Assembly: GCA_012656075.1 (NCBI GenBank)
Contig: JAAKBF010000203.1
Location: 248,001-312,000 of the forward strand
From: Phytophthora hibernalis
Taxonomy: Eukaryota; Oomycota; Peronosporomycetes; Peronosporales; Peronosporaceae
DNA length: 64,000 nucleotides
Direction of reading: 5' to 3'
Positions 20,043-32,102 of this stretch are shown here, one piece after another; positions within the stretch are counted from its first letter, which is position 1, and each line of letters begins with the position of its first letter. The notes under the pieces are model-generated. The model searched no databases. It saw nothing but the letters and a program-made list of their open reading frames with translations, and had not been told where the DNA came from. Both the position numbers and the translations under genes were made by a program.

Positions 20043-22848
20043 ATGCCTCTGTATGCGGCGATCTCGCCGACGTTCAGCGCTCAGGAGGAGTCGCTGGACG
20101 CGCTTGTCAACTCGGCTTTCTATGCCGAGTCCATGATGAAAGGCACCGGGGCAGGCGCCATCAAGCACACCACGACGCTTGGCCGCTTGGAGAAGATCTT
20201 TGCGTTCATGGTGGACCCGAATTCGTCCCGCGGGGCGTCGCTCTACAGCTTCTTCATCGCTTGTGCAGCCTTCACGAGCTGCTTCATCCTCTTCCTGCAG
20301 ACACTTGACGGACCCAACCACCACAGCTCCGAGCCAGAATACCCGAAATTACCCAACGAGATCGGCTACTACGACGCCGATTTAGTCTTCACAGTCATTT
20401 TCACCCCCGAGCTGCTCATTCGCCTGGTCATCTGGCCCTCGTTATGGCATGAGCACGAATACCTCACTGAACGACGCCTGAAGCCATTCCTGCGCGACTT
20501 CTTCAACTGGTTTGATGTGGCGGCCATCGTCCCGTTCTACACGGACTTGATCTTCGGCAAGGAAAAGAGTTTTGTCATTATGCGGCTGTGTCGATTGCTG
20601 CGCATTTTCAAGCTGGCTCGTAACCACTCGGGGACGTACATTTTGCTCCGAGCTATCCGTGCTAGTGTCGCCCCAATCTCGGTGGCTCTCATTTTCTTCA
20701 CGGAAATCGTGCTCTTTTTCTCGGTTGTCATGTACATGGTAGACCCGAGCTACGACCGTAACAAGCCTGGCTTCTCAGATCTGCTAACCACGGGTTACTT
20801 CGTGGTGGTGACTGTGGCTACTATTGGCTATGGAGACATCACACCAACCAAGGGCAATGTAGCTAGTCGCTGCTTCGCCGTCATGATTATCATGTCTGGC
20901 ACGCTGTTCATGTCCATGCCTCTAGCCATTATCGGAACGGAATTCGACCGAGCTTGGAAACAACATGCAGAGAGCGTCAAGAAGATTCAACAACTGCAGG
21001 CTGGTGCTCATGTTACTACCGCTGCCAATATCGATCTGGCGGCCGCTACAGGGGACAACCATGCCCATCAGAAACACGAGATACTTGTCAAGTACAATGC
21101 ACCCAACAAACTCTACCTGCGATTAGCAGCTCTCACGGGCGAGACATCACTGATCACACAGGCGCTTGTCACTGAAGCTACGTCGCACGATTTCAATTTA
21201 TCTCAACTACGCGGCATTGTAGATGACCTGAAGCAAACGACTGAGCTCTGTTTTCTGAAATGCGAGGAGCTGGCTGTGATGGTGCGCGATATGATAATTG
21301 CCGAGTCGGACGAGGTCGCAGCGCCACCAACGTGGAAGGAATGGGCACGCACAACGATTCAAGACCCAGAATCCTCGCTGCTAGCTCGGGCTATCTCGCG
21401 TTGGGTAAAGTTTTGCCTCATCTGGAGTATGATTATCGTAGTTTTCCAAACCATGCCCGATTTACAGACGTATGGAGAGCAAACCTACTTATGCGAACGC
21501 AGGGTTCAGCGGTACTGTGAGACTGTCGGGGAATTAATCCCGGAGGCAACGATCCTGGTTGCTTTAGTGTGGATGACCCGAGCACTAAACTGCGTTTTGC
21601 CTGCTCCAATGCCGAAAAGCTTTCTGATCTAAGCTGCTACGGCTATCCGGGCAACTTTGGAAGTAGTACCGTGGACGACAGACTCTCATGCGATGGATCG
21701 AGTAAAGTGCTTTTGAGCGTACTAAGCACTAATGTTAGCAAAGAATCCTTCCGAGATCAATTGGATCTTGTCCTACCATTTCGGCAAGATAAAAACCTTA
21801 TTCCAGCAGATCGACGGACAAGCGTTTGCAAGAAATGGGAGTGTGATAACTTGCACGTGACTTTCTTCGAGTTTGGAAATGGGTATGTGGCAATGGAGTA
21901 CCTTTTCACGTTAACTTATCTTTTCGAGTTTGCAGCTGCACTCTTTGTATGCGAAGATTACCGCGCGTTTTTCAAGAATCCGCTCGTGTTTATCGAAATG
22001 GCCTCTTTCATCCCGTTTTTCGCTTATGAAGGAAAGCGCTTCTTCACCGACACGACGCCCATATATGTGATTCCTCCAGCCTCGCGAGATTTCCTCACAT
22101 TCCTGCGGTTGCTACGTTTGTTCCGCATCTTCAAAATCCAGCAGAGTATCCCTGTAACTAAAGTACTTTGGGAGTCGATTTCGAAGACTTCAGCACGTCT
22201 TACGATCCCGTACTTCATGCTTATGGTCGTGACTACGATTTTGTCCTTCATCATGTTCGAGCTTGAGAAGGGTCATGAGTGTTTTTACGGTCAAGAGTGC
22301 ATAATTGGTGAGCACAATATGACGTTTCCGGCTGAACTAGAAGGCTCGTTGCCTGGAAAACGTTTTCTTGTGAACTTTAAGGGCCAAATCTCAAGCTTCG
22401 ACGACTTCTTTTCGGCCTTCTGGTTTGTCATTGTTACGCTCGCTACAGTTGGTTATGGTGATATGGAGCCTGTGACGAGTTCGGGAAACTCGTAGCTGTC
22501 GTTGCAATGATTTTCGGGGCCTGTTACACTGCTATGCCACTGACTTTGGTTGGGTCGCAATTTAATAAGAGTTATCTGGAGTATAAGAGGCGGGAGGCTC
22601 TACTTCGAACTAAGCAAGAGGTTGGCAAGCCCTACATCGTTCAACGAAGCGAGCTCCAGCGCTGGGAAAACTTCGCCCGCAATGAATCCTTCACCCTAAT
22701 GCTTCAATTGGTGCGCGAGCAGCTCGAGCCTTTGCTCGATTCAATTGAAAAGAGCGAGGTGGATATCATCGACGATATCAACAAAGCTGAGATTTTCAAC
22801 CTTTCCAAGGAGCTGAAGCGCATTATATTTTCTGAGCGGGTACATTGA
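20043..22848 (+). CDS. two-repeat (2 x 6TM) voltage-gated potassium channel
   Basis: A membrane protein of about 935 residues with two complete voltage-sensor plus pore units. Repeat one has S1 FFIACAAFTSCFILFLQTL, S4 MRLCRLLRIFKLAR with basic residues every third position, and the selectivity filter TIGYGD near residue 260. Repeat two has S4 LTFLRLLRLFRIFKIQQ and the filter TVGYGD near residue 801, followed by an S6 (VAMIFGACYTAMPLTLVG). Both filters are K+-type. The long linker (about 310-460) is cytosolic and charged. The frame breaks near 21540 and at 22483-22485 are single-base deficits with continuous sequence around them. Plasma-membrane location is inferred. The functional channel is probably a dimer of two-repeat subunits. 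Confidence 0.88.
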
Positions 22849-22869
22849 CATTATTTTCTTTCATGCATA

Positions 22870-22892
22870 GGTATAGGTGGTATACCTATACC
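22870..22892. repeat. small hairpin after channel gene
   Basis: GGTATAGGT and its inverse ACCTATACC separated by five bases, 21 bp after the channel stop codon. It could form a 3' UTR hairpin; its function is unknown. Confidence 0.4.
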
Positions 22893-23121
22893 CTACTCTA
22901 ACCACTGTCTTGCGATGTATGCCAGCTTCAAGTCATGCGGGTGAGTATTATTGTCAACTATTTGCGGAAGGAAGGTATTCGCCTAGCTGAGCAACAAGTG
23001 ACGGCGCTGCAAAGTGTCGTCTCATAGTCAGTCTAAAACTTGGTTGCCACTTTCTGCCCATGCGCGAGAAGAATTGAAGAGATGTGTGCAATCCTTCAAT
23101 ATATAACGATGGCAATCGAAT

Positions 23122-24668
23122 CTAGACGCGAAAGCCTGATGCATGCAGCAAGTCGATGCGTTTCTCCACTAGCGCCTTCTGGATGGGGAACACGTTCGAC
23201 ATACCGCGCTCACGAGCTTCATCAAGCGCTTGCTGGGCCACCACCTTGAAGCGATCATTCTCATACTCCAAAGCGTGACGAGCATCTTGGTTGTCCTGTA
23301 ATACGGCGGCTCGCTCATCCTTCCGCGTGTTGCGTCTTGCATCAGCTTGCTGTTTTTGCCCAACGGCAAGCCGCATGTCTTCTAGCCTTTGTTCCTGCTC
23401 CTCTTGCTTGTTCTGCATCTCAATACGTCTACCGAACTGTTCCCATTGAATGACGGACTCGAGTGCTTCCTGAGTCTCTTGTTCTTGTTCGCGCTGTTTG
23501 CATTCTAGTTGGTGGCGACGACTGCGTGCAATGGCGTCCTTCTCAGCAGCACGGCGTTCTGCCCTGTCTTTCAGCTCCTTATCTTCCCTCTGTCGAACTT
23601 CCTTGCTTTGGTGTTGTAGACGCTCTTCACCCTTTTGCTCCAGTTTCACGAGATTGTTCGTAGCGAGGTCAATCATACGTTGCTTTCGTGCCTGGGCATT
23701 CTCTTTCTTCTGACGCTGAAGATCCAGGCGCTTGGCATCTCGTAGCTGCTTCTTCCGTTCATCTTCCTCTCGTTTAACGTCCTCAAGGCGCTCTTTCTCC
23801 TTCTGCAGTTCTCGATGAGCGCGGAGTCGTTGATTAGATAGCTGCGTGTCTTCGCTTGCCTGTTTTAGACGTATCTTCCGCTGTTGCTCCTTCTCCATTT
23901 CATCCAGGTATTCCTGCTCTGCTTGCTTCTTCATTTGTTCACCCTCACGTTTTTCCTGTTCAGGATGGAAACACAAGTCTAAGAGTGAATTCACGCAGCA
24001 GATCCAATAAACGCTTCTTACCTCACGAAGCTCCCGTATGTAGCGCTGTTTGTATTCCTCGAGCTGTTCCTTCTGGATGACTGCCAGTCTAGCGTTTTCC
24101 TCCAGCTGCTTCTTTCTCCGGCGTCGTTCCTCTTCTTCATCCTCTAGAACCTTGGCAAGCACCTGTTGATCGTACACGTAGTTCGTCAAGTCGTCTTGGT
24201 CCTTCAGCATCCTTTTCTCATCGAGCTGAAGTGTGCGGTGCTGCGTAACAGACATAATGTCACGTCAGGGGGACACGCACAATAACTACAAATACCAAGA
24301 GAGGATGCACTTACATGAACCACGTCGGTCAAAAGCTGTTTGCTCCGCAGCGTTTTCATGCGGTCAGTTTGTTCATAAAGCAAGTGATTGGCGCGTGCGA
24401 TCTGCTTGGTCTGCGCCTCCCGCTGGAGTCGCATCTCCTCCTCATCGACCTTCTTGCGTTCCTCTTCCAGACTCTCCTCTTTATCTTTTTTCCACCGGTC
24501 CTTCTTCGTGCGCATGGCCTCCAACGTGTTCGGCCACTTGGCAGTGCGATGTTCGGACTTGAGCTTGATTGCCTGGCGTCTCGCTTCACGATCACTTTGC
24601 ACTGGCGGAGACACGCTCGCTCGCATGCGCTCAAGGTCATCGGCACTCAATGTCGTCGGGTGCGGCAT
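23122..24668 (-). CDS. CFAP210/CCDC173-like flagellar coiled-coil protein
   Basis: A 468-residue, highly charged, almost fully helical protein from three exons (24315-24668, 24022-24240, 23122-23955) with GT-AG introns that join in frame. The N-terminal part (KWPNTLEAMRTKKDRWKK, then LLYEQTDRMKTLRSKQLLTD and LDEKRMLKD) corresponds to the CFAP210/CCDC173 signature (WTNTL, YYQTDRVKxLHSxLLLTEVL), a trichohyalin/plectin-homology protein inside axonemal doublet microtubules. The rest is Glu/Lys/Arg/Gln coiled coil, and the conserved tail is KRIDLLHASGF. It fits a species with flagellate zoospores. Related TPH-domain proteins are alternatives, but the N-terminal motif favours CFAP210. Confidence 0.72.
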
Positions 24669-25216
24669 ATCCGCGGCGGGGTATCACGTACGCAGCGTGC
24701 CAACTGCAGAGAACCTGGTGATGCTGCTTGTTTTCTCAGGCAGTTCTGCTCCCACTGCGCCAATCGAGACAAAAATAGAGGCAAGCAATGCAACTAAAAT
24801 TGACCGGTGCTATTACTACAACTACCGTACTGAAACAACGCCCAGTAGACGAATGGTGAGCAAACTTTGCATCGCATGCACGTACACGGTATGATACTGT
24901 ACACCACATGATGCAACTTGCAATTTCACCCGCATTCAGGTCTGAACAGCGACATCCTACCGGTAGTTCGCGTACGATGCCTGGATATGTAGTTCCGCCA
25001 CCACACGAATTCCGGGCGAACCGCTTTGCAGGGCGAGTATCAGGTGCATCTGAAGTACTCATCCCATCGAGCTGTTTGGTTTCGACTTTTAGTCCTTGCG
25101 CCTTTTCGCCAACCAATCACAGATCTGGAAGATACGTGATGGTGGGCGCGTATGTACCATCTTCGTATCCTCTGCTCGAGGATCGCCAACTTGGCGGCCA
25201 AGGTCTCCGTTGGTTG
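24669..25216. other. intergenic, CFAP210-like to fused aminotransferase gene
   Basis: 548 bp without a supported ORF. It contains CCAAT-like CCAACCAATCACAG (about 25108-25121) roughly 95-110 bp upstream of the initiator of the next gene. Confidence 0.45.
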
Positions 25217-25230
25217 TCATTCCGGAATTC
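25217..25230 (+). promoter_or_regulatory. oomycete initiator plus conserved flank
   Basis: TCATTCCGGAATTC lies 37 bp upstream of the ATG at 25267. TCATTCC fits the oomycete initiator YCAYTYY. The identical 14-mer occurs upstream of the paralogous gene at 27429-27442 although the rest of the leaders differ, which supports a function in transcription start. Confidence 0.65.
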
Positions 25231-25266
25231 GCGCTTTAATACCAACAAGCAACCAGATCACGAGCC

Positions 25267-27188
25267 ATGGCAGTGGGGACTTCGACGCGAGTTGCATACC
25301 AAGAAGATATGATGGGCGCCAAAGAGGCCGCAAGTCACATGCTGAGCACTGTGCCCAAGTCCAAGGCCATCGGCTACTCCTCCATCTACGACGCCGTCGT
25401 TGCAGTGAAGAAGGAGGACGTCGAGTTTGCGGTGGCTCCGGTGGAGACTTGGTCTAATGGCAGCTGCTACGAGACCTACGACTTGCTGCTCACGTACGAC
25501 CTGGCAGTCGTGGGCGAGTGGACGTCGGACAACTGCACGAGGTTCTGGATGGTGGCCAAGACACCGGTGGATCCCTCGCTCAAGACTGCAGCGTGCAAGA
25601 CGTCGCTTGTCTTCGCCTTTGCTTTAGGTAACGCACACGGCCAGTTGCACACCGCGCTTGGCTTCTTCGCGTCCCGTGAGATCGACCTGAGCAAGGTTGA
25701 GAGCCGCTCGTGGAGCAGCGCTCACCCGAGTGCTGGTAAGGCCGAATTCATCTTCTACGTGGATGTGAAGGCTCGTCAGAATGATGCCAAGGTTGTCGAG
25801 GCGATTGCGGCTGTGCGGGCATTGTGCTCGTATGTCCGCGTGCTTGGATGCTATTCGAGTGGCGCACTGGAGGCGACGAACGGTAATGCTGGTGCTTCTG
25901 CGCAGGAGCTGACGATGGAACAGAAGTACCCGCTGAGCCCCGTGTTTGAGACGACCAAGATTGCTAAGACTCTTGCTGTGTTCGGCGTGACGAAACAGAT
26001 GGAGGCCGAGGGTAAGCCGGTGTACTCGCTGTGTGTGGGCGAGCCTGACTTCCAACCACCAAAGAGGGTGCTGGAGGCCGGCATCAAGGCCATTCAGGAA
26101 GGCAAGACCAAGTACTGCGATATGCGCGGCATGGTTGAGCTGCGTGAGATCATTGTAAGGTATCTTCAACGCTCCAAGGGGTGACCTACGCCCCGACGGA
26201 GATCCAGGTCTGTGGTGGTGCTCAGCAAGCCCTGTACAACGTAATCCTTGCGATTTTACGTCCGGGAGACAAGGTTCTGTTGCCGTCGCCGTACTGGGGC
26301 AGTTATGAGGGCATTCTCGCACATGTCAAGACCCAACTCGTCCAACTGCGAAACACACTGGAGGAAAACTACCTCATTGACCCGGTGAAGTTTGAAGAGG
26401 TTCTGACGGCAAACCCGGAGATCAGGATCCTTATCCTTTGCAACCCGAGCAACCCGGCTGGCACTCTTCACGACCCCAAGCACTTGGAGAAGATTGCCGC
26501 GGTGCTGCGCAAACCGCAGTTCCGTCATATTGTAATCATCTCAGACGAAATCTACGAGCAGATCGTGTACCAGGATGAAGATGTGCCTGAGCGCGTGTGC
26601 AAGAGTTTTGCTTCAATCCCAGGCATGTACGAGCGCACAGTCCTCATCAATGGCTTTTCAAAGGCGTTTGCGATGACAGGGTTGCGCATCGGCTACATGG
26701 CTGCGCCCAAGCACTTCATCGAGCCATGCTATCTCATGCAAGGTCAGTTGACATCGTGCGCAAACAGTGTCGGTCAAGTCATGGCCATCGAAGCGATGAA
26801 GATGGAGCTGGAGATGATGGATCGGGGCGAGGTTCGCATTGCAAAGAATCTGCATGGACTCAATCTCAAGCGCCAGTACGTTGCCAAGCGTCTGCAAGCG
26901 ATGCCAAATGTGCGCTTCGCGTACCCGACATCGTCGTTCTACGTGTTCATGGACCTCGGATTGCTCTTTGAGGGTAAGAAGGCGTACTCCGCGGACAAGA
27001 GCGAGCAGCTGCACAACGTCGACGATTTCTGCGACTATTTGATCCGTAAGACGGGAGTGGCGGTCGGCCCCGGTTCCGACATGGGAGAACCCCATGGACT
27101 ACGCCTTTCGTACGCTGGTTCCATGGACATCATGGTACACGCGATGAATGGACTGGAATCGGCGCTCAAGTCGTTGACATTCGAGTAG
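25267..27188 (+). CDS. shrunken dehydratase-ACT + class-I aminotransferase fusion (paralogue 1)
   Basis: About 640 residues from MAVGTSTRVAYQE. Residues 1-100 are a reduced prephenate-dehydratase domain. It starts like the family (VAYQ), but the GAYSE loop is altered and about 105 residues between the LLLTYDL and NCTRF segments are missing compared with the large fusion gene. The TRF motif is kept. Residues about 110-190 form an ACT domain (GQLHTALGFFASREIDLSKV, ESRSW). The aminotransferase follows (SLCVGEPDFQPPKRVLEAG, CNPSNPAGTLHDP, SDEIYEQIVYQ, NGFSKAFAMTGLRIGY with the PLP lysine), ending SLTFE. A single-G deficit at 26178-26181 splits the frame. I infer an ACT-regulated aromatic or prephenate aminotransferase, with dehydratase activity unlikely. 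Confidence 0.88.
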
Positions 27189-27428
27189 GCGGCAAACAGC
27201 GATGAATTCAATATAAATCTTTCTCATAACCCAGCTTCAGCAACACGAGGAGAATATTAAAATACTAATGTTCACGACAGACTTTGCTTCGCTCATCTCA
27301 ACAACGCGTTTGGACGGCAATTACCAAGTAGTGATTGTAGCCAATCACGCCACGATGACGAAGGTGTGCCCATCTCCCTCCAACACGGAAAGATCCGTAA
27401 TCAGGTCGCAGGGTCATCATTCATCGAC

Positions 27429-27442
27429 TCATTCCGGAATTC
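27429..27442 (+). promoter_or_regulatory. oomycete initiator plus conserved flank
   Basis: Second copy of TCATTCCGGAATTC, 51 bp before the ATG at 27493 of paralogue 2. See the copy at 25217. It shows that the upstream ATG at 27268 is not the start, because it lies 5' of the initiator. Confidence 0.65.
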
Positions 27443-27492
27443 ACCCGGACGGCCTAAACCTCCCCTCCTCTTCAAAGCAAGCTTCGTTCACC

Positions 27493-29507
27493 ATGGCAGT
27501 GGGAACGTCCACGCGAGTCGCCTACCAAGAAACGCCCGACTTTGCTGGTGCAAAAGAGGCCGCGGCCCAAATGTTGAGTGCTGCCGACGACTTCGAGACT
27601 GTCGGCTACGCGTCCATCGCAGACGCCGTGGCTGCTGTGAAGAAGGGGGACGTCCAGTTGGCTGTGGTGCCCGTGGGAACTTCGACGCGTGGAAGCTGCT
27701 ACGAGACGTACGATCTCTTGATCAAGTACAACTTGGGTGTTGTGGGCGAGTCCGAGCCGTCTGCCAAGACATCGGACACGAGCGCGAGGTTCTGGATGAT
27801 CGCCAAGGTGCAACAAGAGCACCCACTCAACGTTGCAGCGTGCAAGACCTCGCTCGCCTTTGCTTTCGCGTCGGGTAACGAGCACGGACAGTTGCACCGT
27901 GCGCTTCGCGTGTTTGCCTCCCGTGGTATCGACCTGAGCAAGATCGAGAGCCGACCGTGGAGCAGCTCGCACCCCAGCGCTGGTAAGGCTGAGTTCATCT
28001 TCTACGTGGACATCGAAGCTCATCAGAGCGATGTCAAAGTGGTCGAAGCTATCGCCGAACTTCGGGCGGTGTGCTCGTATGTTCACGTGCTCGGCTGCTA
28101 CATGAACGGTGCATTAGACGTGACGGAAGGGGAGCCGGATATTGTGACGAAGGAGAAGACGATGGCGCAGAAGTATCCTTTGAACCCAGTGTTTGATAGC
28201 GCGACCGCTGCAAAGACCATCGAGATATTCGGGATGACGAAGCAGCTAGAGGCCGAAGGTAAGCCCGTGTACTCACTTTGCGTGGGCGAGCCTGACTTCC
28301 CGCCTCCGAAAACCGTACTCGAGGCTGGTGTTCAGGCTTTGCGGGGAGGCAGAACCAAGTACTGTGATATGCGTGGCATGGCTGAACTGCGTGAGCTCAC
28401 TACGAAGTACCTCTATCGCACCAAAGGTGTCAGCTACGACCCAGCAACGGAGATCCAGATCTGTAGTGGTGCCCAACAAGCACTGTATAATGTGATCCTG
28501 GCAATTTGCCGTCCAGGTGACAAGGTCATCTTGCCATCTCCATACTGGGGAAATTACGAAGGCATTATTACCCAGGTCAAGGCTGAGCTTGTTCCTCTAA
28601 AAACAAACTGGAGGAAGACTACCTCGTCAACCCTGTGGAGCTGAAGAGAGCATTGACCGCAAACCCAGAGACCAAGATCTTGATTCTCTGTAACCCGAGC
28701 AACCCTGCTGGTACGCTGCATAGCCCCGAACATCTCGAAAAAATTGCCGCCGTGCTTCGCAAGCCGCAATTCCAGCACGTCGTTGTAATTTCCGATGAAA
28801 TCTACGAGCAACTTATCTTCCAGGATGAAGGTGTCCCTGAGCGCGTCTGCAAGAACTTCGCCATGATTCCAGGAATGTACGAGCGCACTATCCTCATCAA
28901 CGGCTTCTCGAAGGCATACGCCATGACCGGATTGCGCATTGGTTATATGGCTGGCCCCAAGCACTTCATTGAAGCCTGCCAACTGATGCAAGGTCAGACG
29001 ACGTCCTGTGCGAACAGCGTTGGCCAAGTCATGGCCATCGAAGCCATGAAACTTGAGTTGGCTAGTATCGAGCGAGGAGAGGTACGAATCGCGGAGGACC
29101 TTCACGGATTGGATTTGAAGCGCCAATATGTCGTCAAGCGTCTCCGAGCGATGCCCAAAGTGTTGTTCGCATACCCAACGTCGTCGTTCTACATCTTCAT
29201 GGATATGTCGCTGTATTTCAAGGGGAAAAAGGCGTACACAGACGACAAAAACAAGGTGCTGCACGACGTCGACGATTTCTGCGATTACCTCATTCGCACG
29301 ACAGGGGTGGCAGTGGGTCCCGGTTCGGACATGGGCGAGCCTCTTGGCCTTCGTATTTCGTACGCGGGGCCAATGGACACCATGATGCACGCGATGGATG
29401 GCTTCGAGTCTGCGTTGGAGTCGCTAACCTTGAGTGAGCGCCAATGCAGCCTAGGAGAAGGAATCACTGTTAACAATTCCCAAACAAGAAATAGATTCGC
29501 GCGATAG
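27493..29507 (+). CDS. shrunken dehydratase-ACT + class-I aminotransferase fusion (paralogue 2)
   Basis: About 671 residues from MAVGTSTRVAYQETPDF; the start is shared with the neighbour 305 bp upstream in tandem. The dehydratase part has the same large internal loss, and here the catalytic Thr of the TRF motif is replaced (DTSARFW), so dehydration is even less likely. The ACT domain (GQLHRALRVFASRGIDLSKI, ESRPW) and aminotransferase (CNPSNPAGTLHSP, SDEIYEQLIFQDE, NGFSKAYAMTGLRIGY) look complete. The C terminus extends past the SLTLS of its relatives by about 20 residues. The frame break at 28599-28603 is one A short. It probably arose by tandem duplication with paralogue 1. Confidence 0.88.
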
Positions 29508-29638
29508 ATGATCCGGAGTTCGTGTTTCACTCGAGTGAGTGGCAGGTCGGCAAGCTGTAGACGCACAGATCCCCACTTGGGTACAGCACGAAAAGTACAT
29601 TTGCATCCAAATCTAGTAACGCTCAATGAATACGTACG

Positions 29639-31649
29639 CTAGGTTACCCGACTTGATTCAACTTGCAGTTCGTGACAACCTACTAGGTTGCATGCCGTGT
29701 AGAAGAAGAGCGGGAGCACCAAATTGTCAATCTGTGCAGTCGCGGCTTCAAGTACGCTCGTCAAAAATATTGCGACTGAAAGTAGAATCAACTGAAGCAG
29801 CAGCATCCGCACACCGAAGCAATATCAGCATAAATACACTTCCTCATTAGAGCGCAGTAAACGACCCCGTACCTGAGTGAACTCTCCCTTGATCGAGCGC
29901 GTGAGGTAGTCATGAAGAGGCATCGATGTAATGAGCATCGAGATGAACACAGCAGCAAACCCCTCTATCGTCTTGCTTCCGAACATTTTGTGTGTTCCGA
30001 CACCTGAGCCCACCACAGCACCCATAGCGTCTCCGACTCCCAAGGCAAGAACTCCAGCATTCATTACGAGTGGAGATGGGGCATCTGTAGAAGGCGCGAG
30101 CCAAAGTGGTAAAGCACACCCAAGCAGCAAATACGAGTGAGTCAAGGTGACACGCCCGGCCTCACGAGAATCGATAAACGACCGCATGAACTCAGCGATG
30201 GAGCGGCCGAAGGGTGGCAGTGCCAGCGCACGCACACATTCCACCAGAAAGAAGACGCTGAGAGCCACACCATAGCTTAACGACAGCATCGGAGCGTCAA
30301 AAAGCGATGCTGGGCCCAGCATCAATACCACCAAGAAGTGGAACAGCTTTCTTGCGACGATGTTGCGCAGCACAAAGCGATTCACAATAAGCGCAAATAG
30401 TGGCACCAAATGACCAGGCAAGTCGCCCAGTATCCCATCAGTGCGAATCGAGGCGGCAAGAATAACAGCAGACTGTTCGACTCGGTGAGGAAGTCAAAGA
30501 GCCATGCGAACGGGTTCCACGTCTGCAACAAGAAGCAGCTCCAGGGATACACCACAACGCCCACCACCACTGCAGCAGTGAGTACAAACCCGACGCTACC
30601 TTTAAAAGGCAACGCCTCCTAACTACTGTTGGTGATGGCGAACCGTACGCGCGAAGGAGTGGAATCAGCGCCATACACACCAACAACGATCCGAGCATGC
30701 CGACTTGCAGTGCCAAAACATAGTTTGGTCGGTCCACAGCAAAAATCAACCACGAGTGAAGGATGCTTGGCGGCAAGTCGATGAAGTCGTACTCATTTAG
30801 CTACACCGAGAACGAAAAGAATCAAACCCTGTTAGCAGCCAGACCCACACCAGCATAAACAAAAACAGACCGCGTACTCTGTTGACCGTGAACAACATGA
30901 GGTCATAAGAACAAAGGCCAATACCTTGCGCCACAAGTAGCGCTTCGCCAACAGTGAAGGATCGAGGGAGCAACTTAAAGCCCGCAGCCAGTACAGCAGC
31001 CACAACAACTCGCGCCCCGTTACCAACAAAAATCTCCACTCCGCCTCAACTGGACTCAACAATCCAAACACCACCGGCAGCAGCACTACGTCCACCAGGA
31101 CATTGACACTGAACGATGTGACGGACTCGAATACCGTTACTTTGAGCAGCACACTGACACCGATGGAGATACTGGTCCACGCATAGAAAAAGTGAAGCTT
31201 GAAAAATAATCTTCATGGCAAATCCCAGCTAACAGTCGACTCAGCAGCACCAGCGGGGCAGTACGCAGCCCACAACAAGTCCTGCATCACGCTCCAATCT
31301 GTCAGACAGAAAAAATTATTGTTCCATTTTGTCGACAATAATTTACAATACTGGATCACTAAACAAACCTGCAGAACGCACGCAATGATTTGAGCAGCGT
31401 CTGCGATCTAAATGTAGACCACAGGACGGCAGTGAAGCCCAGGACGTGCAAGACGAAAAGCACGTGCGACATGATGGTGGCCTGCAGGAGCCGCTGCTCG
31501 GCCTGCAGAGACGCATCCTGCTCGCTCACCTGCTGCAGCTCCTCCTTCCGAACAAGGTGAGTGGTCCATCCTGCTGTCAGTACGAGCACCAGCGCCTCCG
31601 CGAGCTGAGCCCGGCGGCTCTCGGTGGACGCCTTGGCTCGAGAGCGCAT
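29639..31649 (-). CDS. dolichol kinase
   Basis: Multi-spanning ER enzyme that phosphorylates dolichol with CTP to make the lipid carrier for N-glycosylation, GPI anchors and O-mannosylation. The C-terminal part carries the family core: ARKLFHFLVVLM, ALGVGDAMGAVVGSGVGTHK, FGSKTIEGFAAVF and, after a GT-AG intron (29792-29872), EAATAQIDNLVLPLFFY. The N terminus starts MRSRAKASTESRRAQ at 31649, and several hydrophobic segments follow (LLPVVFGLLSP, LFLFMLVWVW). At least three further introns lie between 30400 and 31400. One acceptor is clear at about 30799 (GTGTAG before the NEYDFIDLPPSILH exon). Other breaks look like one-base run errors, so internal exon borders are not final. Confidence 0.85.
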
Positions 31650-32102
31650 TTTGATGTGCCTAAAAAGGCTAGACTATTCTGGACTGGGATATTTATGTGG
31701 ATTTATGTAAGCTTAGAGCCAAATTTGTGACGTGTTGTATTCACACGTCAAACTAAATTATGTTCTCACATTTTGTGACGACATGTTGATGGCAGATCGC
31801 AGAGTCCACGTCTTCCCACGTTAAGTGACTTACCGGTAACTTAATAAGTCCCAGAGCTCATCGTTGTCGGTGGTGTAGTCGAGGTACTAGCGTGATCATG
31901 TCGTTCCCCGGTTGCTGCCGAACCATACGTCGAATCCACCGTCGGCTAACAAATACGTCAGGCACTGGTTGTGCCAGTACGTGAAGTAATCCAATGTTGT
32001 CGAAAATTCGATAACGTTATTATATAACGTTATTAATAAATATATAATATGTTATATTTATTGCAACAAGGGGAAGGAAATAGGTATCGGTTTGTCAGGA
32101 GT
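31650..32102. other. AT-rich intergenic stretch
   Basis: No ORF. It includes an AT block of alternating ATAACGTTATTATATAACGT type around 32005-32060, then leads into the perfect palindrome at 32103. Confidence 0.45.

Noticed and set aside
27268..27492. Upstream ATG at 27268 as start of paralogue 2
   Set aside because: It lies before the conserved initiator, the leader peptide has no counterpart in paralogue 1, and both paralogues share MAVGTSTRVAYQE from the later ATG.
26178..28603. Programmed ribosomal frameshifting in the aminotransferase fusions
   Set aside because: The breaks lie at different places in the two paralogues, with no shared slippery site or downstream structure, and match the general run-error pattern.
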